Part shown: positions 52,250 to 60,852 of the stretch, one piece after another
How positions within the stretch are numbered: position 1 is the stretch's first letter
How the letters are laid out: every line of letters begins with the position of its first letter
Assembly: GCA_965657795.1 (NCBI GenBank)
Contig: CBFHQJ010000005.1
Span: forward strand, 22,974-86,973
Direction of reading: 5' to 3'
DNA length: 64,000 nucleotides
Origin: SW10 sp965657795
GTDB lineage: Bacteria; Verrucomicrobiota; Verrucomicrobiia; Verrucomicrobiales; Akkermansiaceae
Notes under the pieces: model-generated
Seen by the model: the letters and a program-made list of their open reading frames with translations, nothing else
The model's database searches: none
Told to the model about the DNA's origin: nothing
Position numbers and translations under genes: made by a program

Positions 52250-53080
52250 ATGTCCGATAATCCAACTCCCCTCGTGCCTGCCGAAGGCTGGCACGTCATG
52301 CATCTCTATTATTCTGTCGATCACAGCCAGTGGTCGCTCCTCTCCGAAGCCGAGCAGCGCCAGGCCAAAACCGAGCTCAGCGAATTAGTTCAGGAAATTC
52401 GTTCCCACAAGGACACCCAGCTCCTCATTTTCGCGGTCGCCACTCCCAAGGCCGACCTGGGCTTCATGCTCCTCACACCCGATCTGCACGACGCCACTCA
52501 TTTCGAGAAACGCCTCACTCTTGCCTTGGGACCCGACGTTCTCACTCCCACCTATTCCTACCTCTCCCAAACCGAGAGCTCGGAATACACCACCACTTCC
52601 GAGCAGTACGGCAAGGACACCTTAGTCGGAGAAAAAGGCCTGACCGAAGGCAGCGAAGCATATGAAGCCGCCCTCAAGGAGTTCGAGGAACGCATGAAGC
52701 ACTATCTCCAGCACCGCCTCTACCCTGTCCTCCCCGATTGGCCCGCCATCTGTTTCTACCCGATGTCCAAGCGCCGGTCGCCAAACGATCACTACAACTG
52801 GTATTCCCTCGATCACGCCGCACGCGCCCAACTCATGAAGGGCCACGCCACCACCGGGCGCAAATACTCGGGAAAAATCCTTCAGCTCATCACCGGTTCC
52901 ACCGGACTCGACGAGCACGAGTGGGGCGTCACCCTTCTCGCCAAGGACACCATCGAGATCAAAAACATCGTTTACGAAATGCGCTTCGATGAAGTCTCGG
53001 CCCGCTTCGCCGACTTTGGCGATTTCTACATCGGGATGCAACTTCCACTGAACGAACTCTTCAAACGCATCTGCCTGTAG
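52250..53080 (+). CDS. hemQ: HemQ-type heme synthase (chlorite dismutase family)
   Basis: A 276-residue cytoplasmic protein, slightly longer than typical. WHVMHLYYSVDHSQW opens the family and the proximal heme ligand is H199 in MKGHATTGRKYSGKI, followed by STGLDEHEWGVTLLAKD. In this family the coproheme decarboxylase HemQ oxidises coproheme III to heme b with peroxide in the coproporphyrin-dependent pathway used by many non-proteobacterial lineages; heme is needed for the cytochrome c proteins above. The Arg of true chlorite dismutases (distal) is not evident, supporting HemQ. Confidence 0.9.
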   Translation: MSDNPTPLVPAEGWHVMHLYYSVDHSQWSLLSEAEQRQAKTELSELVQEIRSHKDTQLLIFAVATPKADLGFMLLTPDLHDATHFEKRLTLALGPDVLTPTYSYLSQTESSEYTTTSEQYGKDTLVGEKGLTEGSEAYEAALKEFEERMKHYLQHRLYPVLPDWPAICFYPMSKRRSPNDHYNWYSLDHAARAQLMKGHATTGRKYSGKILQLITGSTGLDEHEWGVTLLAKDTIEIKNIVYEMRFDEVSARFADFGDFYIGMQLPLNELFKRICL

Positions 53081-53084
53081 TCCC

Positions 53085-53522
53085 ATGAAATCCCTCTGGT
53101 TCGGAATCCTCGCCATACTTTTACTGGCGTCCTGCTCCAGCTACCAGCGGGACTTCGAAAAAACACCGCTCAACATCCTCGCTCCTTCTCCCGCCGGCCC
53201 CTGGAAAGGAACCTGGAAGAGCGAGATCAACGGCCACCATGGTCCGCTTTGGTGTATCATCACCGAAGACCCGTCACAGCCCGACACCTACAACTTCCGC
53301 TATCGTGCGGGTTGGGGCGTCCTTCAATTTGGTGACTACACCCACCGCATCGCGACCAAGGAAAAAAATGGGATCCTTCCGCTAAACCACTCGATGACCC
53401 TGCCCAAAAACTTCGGCACCTACCAAATCAAAGGACAGGTCACCCCGGGAAAATTTGAATGCCGTTTTGAAGGCAACGGCGACAAAGGGACCATGATCCT
53501 TGGGCGCCCCAAAGCCAAGTAG
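53085..53522 (+). CDS. Small lipoprotein of unknown function
   Basis: A 145-residue protein with a lipoprotein signal (LAILLLASC, lipobox ending at the Cys near residue 17). The remainder is a small beta-barrel-like domain (GPWKGTWKSEINGHHGPLWCIIT, GDYTHRIATKEKNG, KGQVTPGKFECRFEGNGDKGTMIL). The family is not recognised. Starts four bases after hemQ, so it is in the same transcript. An inverted repeat (53523-53541) begins at its stop codon. Confidence 0.8.
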   Translation: MKSLWFGILAILLLASCSSYQRDFEKTPLNILAPSPAGPWKGTWKSEINGHHGPLWCIITEDPSQPDTYNFRYRAGWGVLQFGDYTHRIATKEKNGILPLNHSMTLPKNFGTYQIKGQVTPGKFECRFEGNGDKGTMILGRPKAK

Positions 53523-53541
53523 CACAGACACCCCGTCTGTG
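53523..53541. repeat. Palindromic hairpin between convergent genes, possible dispersed repeat
   Basis: CACAGAC-acccc-GTCTGTG: seven-base perfect stem, five-base loop, starting inside the stop codon of the lipoprotein gene and ending before the convergent nucleotidyltransferase gene. No T tract follows, so it is a weak intrinsic terminator candidate; it resembles intergenic palindromes (ACAGAC...GTCTGT) that I recall as dispersed repeats in PVC genomes. The latter is inference. Confidence 0.5.
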
Positions 53542-53549
53542 TCGCTGGC

Positions 53550-54617
53550 TCAATGACACCACGGCTCGATCGCGACCAGGTCTGTCACTTCGTCTCGCGC
53601 TTCCCGCGAAGGGAAAAGATAGAGCGCATAACCACCGTGGCCGCCGCCGCAATACTTGCGCGCCACACTACCCGGGACCTCTGGCAATTCTTCCATCCCC
53701 TCGCCCAGCTGGGCCGAGTAGGAGATCAAAACCGCCTCGGCGAGCTTGGTTACGGATTCTGCCATCACCGCTTCGCGCGCCATCGCACCCGCTCGCTCGA
53801 TCAAATCATAGTCCCGGTCCAAATCCGCCGCGCCCGGCGTGTCGTGTTGCTTGCCAGTCCAGAGCAAGCCCATGCAACCGTTGAGAAACGAGCCATCCCG
53901 CTTCAAATCCAAACGCGGCCTTTGGCCGCTCTTCCAAACACAAATCCCGGTCTCCCGGATCACGGCCGGATCCTGCCATCCCACTCCCAAATCCAGCTCG
54001 GACTGCACCGAATCCATTCCGTTTAGCAAGACCCAGGCCCCACTTCCACCCAGCCCCGCCTTCTGTTCATATGGCCAATCCTGCAAACTCACCTTTGGCG
54101 AAATTGCACAATTCACGATGAACCCGCCCTCCCGGGCATGCCGCGGCACATCCAGCCAGCCACCGCCAAAATCAACCCGCAAAGGAGCCTCCGCCACCCC
54201 ACTGATCCGATTCACAATCGCAGTCGTTGAAATTGGCTCAAACTTCGGTGGCGTCTTCGGCAGACGCACATAGCGACACCCCAACTCCTCACACAGCTTC
54301 TCCTTGATCTCCCCATACTGATCGTCCTCGGTCACGGCCAAGATCTCCGGCTTCAGCTCACGAAAAATTGGCTCGAAATCCAAACCCTGCCGCTCCCCGT
54401 TTCCGGCAACCACCTCATCCACCATCTCCAGCGAACGCAAAAGCGCCGCCTTGTGATCATCCGGCAACGAAGGTCTCCGCCCCTTGTGCTTCCAGAGAAT
54501 TTCCTCGTTTGCAAACGACACTGTCAAATGATCGCCCAGTGCCCGGGCCTCCTCAAAAAACTGCAAATGCCCCGCATGTAAAATGTCGTAACAACCAGAA
54601 ACAAATACCTTCGCCAT
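53550..54617 (-). CDS. Fusion of cytidylyltransferase-like domain and GHMP kinase-like domain
   Basis: A 355-residue protein. Residues 1-135 form a nucleotidyltransferase of the CTP-transferase fold: GCYDILH14-A-G-H17LQFFEEA and STTAIVNRI. Residues 143-355 look like a GHMP kinase: PLRVDFGGGWLDVPRH is the sugar-kinase opening (heptokinase/fucokinase type), AGLGGSGAWVLLNG is the phosphate loop and GGGHGGYALYLF is motif 3. Together a bifunctional enzyme that phosphorylates and activates a sugar to an NDP-sugar is likely, similar in logic to HldE (different kinase fold) or FKP (different order). The sugar is unknown. Confidence 0.82.
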   Translation of the reverse strand: MAKVFVSGCYDILHAGHLQFFEEARALGDHLTVSFANEEILWKHKGRRPSLPDDHKAALLRSLEMVDEVVAGNGERQGLDFEPIFRELKPEILAVTEDDQYGEIKEKLCEELGCRYVRLPKTPPKFEPISTTAIVNRISGVAEAPLRVDFGGGWLDVPRHAREGGFIVNCAISPKVSLQDWPYEQKAGLGGSGAWVLLNGMDSVQSELDLGVGWQDPAVIRETGICVWKSGQRPRLDLKRDGSFLNGCMGLLWTGKQHDTPGAADLDRDYDLIERAGAMAREAVMAESVTKLAEAVLISYSAQLGEGMEELPEVPGSVARKYCGGGHGGYALYLFPSREARDEVTDLVAIEPWCH

Positions 54618-54683
54618 CGCTTTCGAGAGTCAATCATGCCTCTCTCGCTCGACAAGTCTTTCTCACCTCCCTAACTTTCAAGA

Positions 54684-56303
54684 ATGAAGTTGCTAATCTT
54701 CCTCTTGTTCCCATTTACCGTCCTCGCAGACAAAAAACGACCCAACATCGTCTTCTTCTTCACCGACGACCACGCTCCCCACGCCATTGGCGCTTACAAC
54801 GGCTGGCTCAAATCAGTGAACCCGACCCCCGAAATCGACAAGCTCGCCGCTGACGGCATGCTCTTCGAAAACTCCTTCTGCACCAACTCGATCTGCGGCC
54901 CTTCCCGCGCCGTCATCATGAGTGGCAAGCACAGCCACAAAAACGGCTTCATGAACAACGGGAACTCCTTCGACTGGAATCAGCAAATCTTCCCGAAAAT
55001 CCTCCGCGCCGCCGGTTACCACACCGCCCTTTACGGCAAGTCCCACCTCAAAGGAAAACCCCAGGGCTTCGACTCCTGGGCCGTCCTCCCCGGCCAGGGC
55101 GACTACTACAACCCTGCCATGCTCACCCCCGACGGACGCAAGGTCGTGAATGGCTACTGCACCGACATCGTCACCGACATGGCCATCGACTTTATCAAGG
55201 AGTCCAAGGAACTCGGCAAACCCTTCATGCTCATGTGCCAGCACAAGGCCCCGCACCGCACCTGGATGCCCGCCCTGCGCCACCTCCACCTTTACGATGA
55301 CATCGAGATCCCCGAACCCGACACTCTCTTCGACCAATACGAAGGCCGTATTCCCGCCCAGCACCAGGAGATGGAAATCGACCGCCACATGTATCTCGAT
55401 CATGACCTCTTCACCGACCTCACCCCCGATCTCGAATTCCCAAAACAGCGTGAGCCCAGCCAAGACCGCTCCGCCTGGAACAACATGAAGCGCATGACGC
55501 CCGGGCAACTCAAAATCTGGCGCGCTGCCTACGGACCAAAGGACAAGGCCTTCCGCGAAGCCAAGCTCACCGGTCGCGACCTCGTCCGCTGGAAGTTTCA
55601 ACGTTACGCCAAGAACTACCTCCGCGCCATCAAGGGTGTCGATGAAAACCTCGCCCGCCTTCGCAAGGCCCTCGAGGACCAGGGCCTCGCCGACAACACC
55701 GTCTTTGTTTACTCTTCCGACCAGGGTTTCTATATCGGTGACCATGGCTGGTATGACAAGCGATGGATGTACGAAGAATCCTTGAAGATGCCCCTCATCG
55801 TTTCATGGCCCGGCGTCATCAAGCCCGGATCACGCAACACCGACCTTGTCCAGAATCTCGATTACGCCCAGACCTTCCTAGACATGGCCGGCGCAAAAAC
55901 TCCCGACGACATGCAAGGTGCCTCGCTCGTCCCTCTTCTCAAAGGCAACAAGCCGGACGATTGGCGCAAGTCCATCTACTACCATTACTACGAGTATCCC
56001 TCCTACCACCAGGTTCCCCGCCACAACGGCATCCGCACCGACCGCTACAAACTCATCAACTTTTATGAGTTTGGTGAATGGGAATTCTATGACCTCAAGA
56101 CCGATCCCGATGAGCTAAAAAACCTTTACGGCAACCCCGAGAAAAAGGAACTCATCGAGCAAGTTCGCAAACAGCTCCTCAAATTACAGAAAGGCTATGG
56201 CGACACCACCGTGCTCGAAGAGAAGCCAAAGGAGTGGAAAACCAAAATGCGCACCACCACCAGCGTCAAAACAAAAGCCGACTTCCGCCCGCGCGTGAAG
56301 TAA
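54684..56303 (+). CDS. Sulfatase
   Basis: A 539-residue exported protein (signal peptide about 1-15). KRPNIVFFFTDDHAPH opens the fold; the formylglycine motif is C71-G-P-S-R75. LMCQHKAPHRTWMP, VYSSDQGFYIGDHGWYDKRWMYEESLK and a Lys-rich tail follow. The 'GFYIGDHGW' block with the long middle part (EGRIPAQHQEMEIDRHMYLDHDLF) is typical of sulfatases acting on sulfated oligosaccharides (iduronate/N-sulfoglucosamine type). Its 3' end overlaps the convergent PEP-CTERM gene by 38 bases. Confidence 0.94.
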   Translation: MKLLIFLLFPFTVLADKKRPNIVFFFTDDHAPHAIGAYNGWLKSVNPTPEIDKLAADGMLFENSFCTNSICGPSRAVIMSGKHSHKNGFMNNGNSFDWNQQIFPKILRAAGYHTALYGKSHLKGKPQGFDSWAVLPGQGDYYNPAMLTPDGRKVVNGYCTDIVTDMAIDFIKESKELGKPFMLMCQHKAPHRTWMPALRHLHLYDDIEIPEPDTLFDQYEGRIPAQHQEMEIDRHMYLDHDLFTDLTPDLEFPKQREPSQDRSAWNNMKRMTPGQLKIWRAAYGPKDKAFREAKLTGRDLVRWKFQRYAKNYLRAIKGVDENLARLRKALEDQGLADNTVFVYSSDQGFYIGDHGWYDKRWMYEESLKMPLIVSWPGVIKPGSRNTDLVQNLDYAQTFLDMAGAKTPDDMQGASLVPLLKGNKPDDWRKSIYYHYYEYPSYHQVPRHNGIRTDRYKLINFYEFGEWEFYDLKTDPDELKNLYGNPEKKELIEQVRKQLLKLQKGYGDTTVLEEKPKEWKTKMRTTTSVKTKADFRPRVK

Positions 56304-56940
56304 CCGAAAAATTCCGCTTTCGCCGACCAACGGTCAGCAAAACACCGAGCGAAAGGAACAGGATCTGACCACTCTCTGGAATGGTATCCCCTAAAAAGTC
56401 ACCCACATAGAGAGAATCGATTAAAAGCGGATCGACTCTCTCCGTGCCTTCGTTCGAAATTTCCAAGGTTGTGATATAGCCATCATCGACCGCCCACTCG
56501 ACCCAACCAGGTTCTTCGAGATTCCGGGTATCGAATACTGCGAACGTCTCCACACCACTCGATAGATCATATCCACACAACCTAAAGGTCCAAGCCCCTG
56601 GGTCTCCATCAACCCTCAGCCCCATCGTGGTGGCAGGGTATTCAATGATCGTCATAGCTCGGAAAGAATAGCTGGCCCCCGCATCACCAAGAAAACTTGT
56701 GCCCAAGCGGTCCGGCAGGATCTCCTCCACCGACAACTCTCCGGCGGTTGCTAAAACAAACAAACCTGGATCCTCAAACTCGAAATCAGGATTCTCGCGA
56801 TAGGTGGCAATGCCCCCTCCAAAATCCACCCATGAATCCATCCCAAAAGACCAATGATCGTTCGGGGGTGAGATGGATCCAGCACGGAATACAACAGAAC
56901 CGTGAAGCGTTGTCACTCCGCAAAGCAACAAGAGCATCAT
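56266..56940 (-). CDS. PEP-CTERM-like secreted protein
   Basis: A 224-residue protein with a short leader (MMLLLLCGVTTLHG) and GAGAGG-like SD (GAGAGG, upstream of the start). The body is beta-rich (AMTIIEYPATTMGLRVDG, TLEISNEGTERVDPLLID). The C-terminus shows a sorting-tag layout: IPESG (in place of PEP), a hydrophobic helix (QILFLSLGVLLTVG) and a basic end (RRKRN), but 15 further residues follow. This may be a variant tag or a read-through. No exosortase gene is in the window. Confidence 0.6.
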   Translation of the reverse strand: MMLLLLCGVTTLHGSVVFRAGSISPPNDHWSFGMDSWVDFGGGIATYRENPDFEFEDPGLFVLATAGELSVEEILPDRLGTSFLGDAGASYSFRAMTIIEYPATTMGLRVDGDPGAWTFRLCGYDLSSGVETFAVFDTRNLEEPGWVEWAVDDGYITTLEISNEGTERVDPLLIDSLYVGDFLGDTIPESGQILFLSLGVLLTVGRRKRNFSVTSRAGGSRLLF

Positions 56941-57071
56941 CGCTATGCCTCTCTAAATTTTTCCAAACGATTTGGATCGCCGGAAAGAATGTATATTTCG
57001 AATCACAATAGATTGTTAATCTCAAAACAACCTGATCGTCAAACACTCCAAACTCTCTCCTTCACTGCGCC

Positions 57072-59603
57072 TTGAAAAACTCCACTTCTCCTGACCTCCC
57101 CGTCTGGAAAATTCACGATGACATCCTGTGCACTTTACAAGGCGGGAATCGTCTTGTCCTCGTCGCGCCAACAGGATCGGGAAAGACCACCCAAGTCCCG
57201 CAAATGTTGCGGGATGCAAAAATAGGCGGAGATAAACTCATCGTCGTCTTGCAACCTCGTCGGGTCGCCGCTCGTTCCGTGGCCACTCGAGTCGCCTGGG
57301 AGCGCGATGTCAAATTAGGTGATGAAGTGGGCTATCAAATCCGCTTCGATGACCGCACCGGCCCGGCCACCCGGATCTGCTTCGTCACCGAGGGTATCCT
57401 CCTGCGTTGGCTACAAGATGACCGACAGCTCTCCAAAGTTGGTGCCGTCGTTTTTGATGAATTTCACGAGCGAAACCTCCTCAGCGATGTCGCCCTCGCT
57501 TTGGTCAAGAATCTCCAAAAAGAGCAGCGGCCTGACCTGGCGGTGATCGTGATGTCCGCCACCCTCGATGCAGAACCAGTCGCCGAATATTTTGAACAGT
57601 GCCCCGTCCTCGTTTCCGAAGGACAGAGCTTCCCGGTCGAGGTCAATTACCTCCCCCTTCCCGATCAGAGCCCCATCACCATCCAAGCGGCAGACGCGGT
57701 CGAAAGCATCATCAATGATCGCGACGAAGGCGACATCCTCGTTTTCATGCCCGGACGCGGCGAAATCCAAGGAACCCTTGAGGCACTGCGCAACCTCAGA
57801 ACCAATGAACAGGTCGCCTGCATCCCACTCCATGGAGCCCTGGAGCCCCAGGAGCAAGATCGGGCCTTTGCCCCAAACCCACTCCGCAAAGTGATCGTCG
57901 CGACCAATGTTGCCGAAACCAGTATCACCATTGATGGCATCCGCCACGTCGTCGACAGCGGAGTCGCCCGCATCGCTGGCTACGATGCCGAGCGCGGCAT
58001 CGGAACCCTTCAACTCGAACCCATTAGTCAGGCCAGCGCGGACCAGCGGAAGGGCCGCGCAGGACGAACGGCCCGCGGAACCTGCCACCGATTGTGGACC
58101 GGGATTGGGCAGAAGAGCCGCGATGAGAGAAACACTCCGGAAATCCAGCGCAGCGATCTTTCCGAAGTCGTCCTGTTACTTCACTCGCTCGGTATCCGAA
58201 AAGCGGTGAACTTTGACTGGCTGGACAAACCCGATACCCAAGCCGTCGAACGAGCCGAGCGCCTCCTCACTATGCTCGGAGCCTTGCTTGACTCCGAACT
58301 CACTAACATCGGCCGCCAAATGCTACGTCTCCCGATGCACCCGCGCTACTCCCGCATGATCATCGAAGCCAGCAAACGTAATTGCGTGCCCGATGCCGCA
58401 CTTTGCGCAGCTCTGGTGAGCGGGCGGGACCTGCTCTCCCGCAATCAAGATCAACAAACCCGCGAAATATTCGAAGAGAGTGATGACTCTGATTTCATCA
58501 CCTTGATACGAGCCTATGATTTTGCCAAAGAAAACCGTTTTAGCTTCAACCGCTGTCGGAGCCACGGCATCAACGCCCAGGTCGCTCGTCAGGTCGATGA
58601 AACTTACAAACAAATCCTTCACTCATCCCGCCAACAGGGCCTTTACGAAAAGTCAAGCGAACAAACAGGTGGTGAGGTGTCACTCCGGTGCTGCCTCATG
58701 GCCGGCTTTATTGATCAACTTGCAAGAAGGCGTGACACCGACCAGCCCGACTGTGACCTCACGGAACAAAGGGAAGGACGTCTTGTCCGCGAAAGCGTTG
58801 TTCAAGATTCCCCGTACTTTGTCGCGGCCAACCTCCATCAAGTGCCCGGCCGTGGCCCCAAACCACTGACACTACTCAGTCTCGCCACCTCCGTGGATCC
58901 CTCCTGGATTGCCGAAATGTTTCCACAGCACTTAAGCACGACCCTGGAACACATCTTCGATTCCAAAAACAAGCGTGTAGCCGCGACGAAACAAGTCCGT
59001 TTCCTCGACCTCGTCATCGAAGAAAAAGCCCAACAGAACGATCTCGATCCAATTGCCAGCGGGCGCTGCCTCGCAGTGGCCCAGCGCAACGGAGCCTTCG
59101 ACCTTCCGCTCATCGATCACCGGCTAAAACAATTCATGGCCCGTGTGAACCTCGTCCACACCCACCTGCCGGAACTCGAATTCAAACCTTTCGACGAGGT
59201 CGCCATCACCGATTGCCTGGCTCGAGCTTTCAAAGGGCTCACGCTCGTCAAGGAAGCTCAGGCAACCCCTCTTTTAAAAAATTTTCACCATCATCTGGAA
59301 CAAGGCCAAATCAGTTGGCTCGACGAACTCCTCCCTCTTTCTCTTCCTTGGCAGGACAAAAAGCCCGTTAAAATTTCCTATCTCAACGGTGTCCCGGAAG
59401 CTCCGGTTAGGATCCTCGAGTGCTGGGCCCTCGTAGAGCACCCCACTCTTTGTGAAGGAAACCTTCCGGTCACCCTCATCCTCTGTGATCCAAACGGAAA
59501 AAAGATCGCCAGCACCAGCGACTGGCCCCGCTTTCTGACCAAGGACTGGAAGAAGTATCGGCCCGCCTTGCAAAAAAAATTCCCTGGCCACATTTGGCGT
59601 TGA
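57072..59603 (+). CDS. hrpB: ATP-dependent helicase HrpB (DEAH box)
   Basis: An 843-residue protein with TTG start (MKNSTSPDLPVWKIHDDIL). Helicase motifs in order: I (APTGSGKTTQ, about 32-41), Ia (LQPRRVAARSVATRVAWE), II (DEFH in VVFDEFHERNLLSDVAL), III (SAT), V and VI (VVATNVAETSITIDGIRHVVD, QRKGRAGRTARGTCHRLW). The C-terminal about 350 residues, including LSWLDELLPLSLPWQDKKPVKI, are specific for HrpB. A cytoplasmic RNA helicase-type protein; in some bacteria it has been linked to RNA turnover, and the exact role is unclear. Confidence 0.92.
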   Translation: MKNSTSPDLPVWKIHDDILCTLQGGNRLVLVAPTGSGKTTQVPQMLRDAKIGGDKLIVVLQPRRVAARSVATRVAWERDVKLGDEVGYQIRFDDRTGPATRICFVTEGILLRWLQDDRQLSKVGAVVFDEFHERNLLSDVALALVKNLQKEQRPDLAVIVMSATLDAEPVAEYFEQCPVLVSEGQSFPVEVNYLPLPDQSPITIQAADAVESIINDRDEGDILVFMPGRGEIQGTLEALRNLRTNEQVACIPLHGALEPQEQDRAFAPNPLRKVIVATNVAETSITIDGIRHVVDSGVARIAGYDAERGIGTLQLEPISQASADQRKGRAGRTARGTCHRLWTGIGQKSRDERNTPEIQRSDLSEVVLLLHSLGIRKAVNFDWLDKPDTQAVERAERLLTMLGALLDSELTNIGRQMLRLPMHPRYSRMIIEASKRNCVPDAALCAALVSGRDLLSRNQDQQTREIFEESDDSDFITLIRAYDFAKENRFSFNRCRSHGINAQVARQVDETYKQILHSSRQQGLYEKSSEQTGGEVSLRCCLMAGFIDQLARRRDTDQPDCDLTEQREGRLVRESVVQDSPYFVAANLHQVPGRGPKPLTLLSLATSVDPSWIAEMFPQHLSTTLEHIFDSKNKRVAATKQVRFLDLVIEEKAQQNDLDPIASGRCLAVAQRNGAFDLPLIDHRLKQFMARVNLVHTHLPELEFKPFDEVAITDCLARAFKGLTLVKEAQATPLLKNFHHHLEQGQISWLDELLPLSLPWQDKKPVKISYLNGVPEAPVRILECWALVEHPTLCEGNLPVTLILCDPNGKKIASTSDWPRFLTKDWKKYRPALQKKFPGHIWR

Positions 59604-59730
59604 GAGCCGTCACTGCCCCGACCCGCTCGCTACAGTTTTTGCATCTTCGGCAAATTTTCCTGATCGCGATTTTCACCCTCAGCCGAACGAAAGTGTTGAA
59701 AAAGCAATCCCCCAGCCCTAGCACTGCTCT

Positions 59731-60720
59731 ATGGCCATTGAAATCAGTTACCGGGACCTCTCTAATCATGGATCAATGTTGCAAGATGGAGTTCGCTGCC
59801 GGGCTTTTCGCGAGGCCTTGTTCGAGGTGGTGACGCCCGATTCAGTGGTCTTGGACATCGGTGCCGGCACCGGGATCCTCAGCATATTTGCCGCCCAGGC
59901 CGGAGCAAAACATGTCTACGCAGTGGAGCGATCACCGGTGGCTCAGGCTGCCCGTGAAATCATTTCCACGAATGGTCTGAGTGACCGAATCACCGTGATT
60001 CAGGGGGAAATGGAGGCTCTGGATCTGCCCGAGAAGGTCGATGTCATCGTGTCCGAATGGCTTGGCGGGTATGGCGTTGATGAAAATCTCCTTCCGATTG
60101 TGATCCAGGCCCGGGACCGCTGGCTCAAGCCCAACGGAGTGATGATTCCCGGCACGACCACAGCCTGGATGGCTCCGGCTTACGATGAGTATCTCCAGGA
60201 CGATATTGAGTTCTGGTATAGTCGACCCTATGGCGTGGATCTCTCGGTCGTGGGCGATGACTCACAGCGCCGCACCGAGCCCAGCTGCCATCACATCAAA
60301 CCAGAAGATTTGGCCTGCGAACCCCAGCAAATGTGGACCGTCGATAGCCATACCTGCAGCGTGGCCCGGTCCAATGGGATTTTTGAGGCAAAGCTCGAAT
60401 TCGTCTCTGATTGCGAAGGCGAAATCAATGTCTTGGCGGCGTGGTTTGAAACGATGTCTGCGGGCAGCGTGGAACTCTCCAACGCTCCGGCCTGCCCGGA
60501 TACACATTGGGGACGGACCGTATTCGCCATCGGCGAAACCGTGCACGTGCAAAAAGGCACACGCATCAAGGTCCACTTTGTCCATGAACCCCACGGCAAG
60601 GGACACTCCAACGCCAAATGGTCCGTCGACATCGACGGCTACCACTTCCAATCCGAAGATACCACTTTGTTGACCGGTGATTTTTCGCAGCCGACCAACC
60701 CCGGCTCCCCTGCCCAATAG
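59731..60720 (+). CDS. Protein arginine methyltransferase-like enzyme
   Basis: A 329-residue cytoplasmic protein. SAM-binding motif I is VLDIGAGTGILSIFAAQAGA (about 40-59), post-I VYAVERS. It has the two PRMT hallmarks: a double-E loop (S108-E-W-LGGYGVD-E118-NLLP) and a THW loop (T258-H-W260, in CPDTHWGRTVF), plus the N-terminal helix block ML-x-D-x-VR-x-x-x-F/Y-R. The beta-barrel half (about 150-329) is present. PRMTs are common in eukaryotes and rare in bacteria; a role on arginine of proteins is likely by family, but not proven. Its upstream and downstream genes (helicase, sulfatase) give no hint. Confidence 0.8.
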   Translation: MAIEISYRDLSNHGSMLQDGVRCRAFREALFEVVTPDSVVLDIGAGTGILSIFAAQAGAKHVYAVERSPVAQAAREIISTNGLSDRITVIQGEMEALDLPEKVDVIVSEWLGGYGVDENLLPIVIQARDRWLKPNGVMIPGTTTAWMAPAYDEYLQDDIEFWYSRPYGVDLSVVGDDSQRRTEPSCHHIKPEDLACEPQQMWTVDSHTCSVARSNGIFEAKLEFVSDCEGEINVLAAWFETMSAGSVELSNAPACPDTHWGRTVFAIGETVHVQKGTRIKVHFVHEPHGKGHSNAKWSVDIDGYHFQSEDTTLLTGDFSQPTNPGSPAQ

Positions 60721-60852
60721 AGGGTTTTCAATAAACAGGGAGATTCGGTCGAAGTGATCCTCTTGCCCCTGGCAACTACGACAAACAAGCTACCGTGGTT
60801 CTCGATTCTTTTTGTGTTCGCAGAGAGATCAGGAATTGGATTACGCTCGGGC

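Noticed and set aside
54813..55745. 310-codon open frame opposite the sulfatase at 54684-56303
   Set aside because: The sulfatase has intact catalytic motifs throughout; the opposite frame is Val/Gly/Glu-rich shadow sequence.
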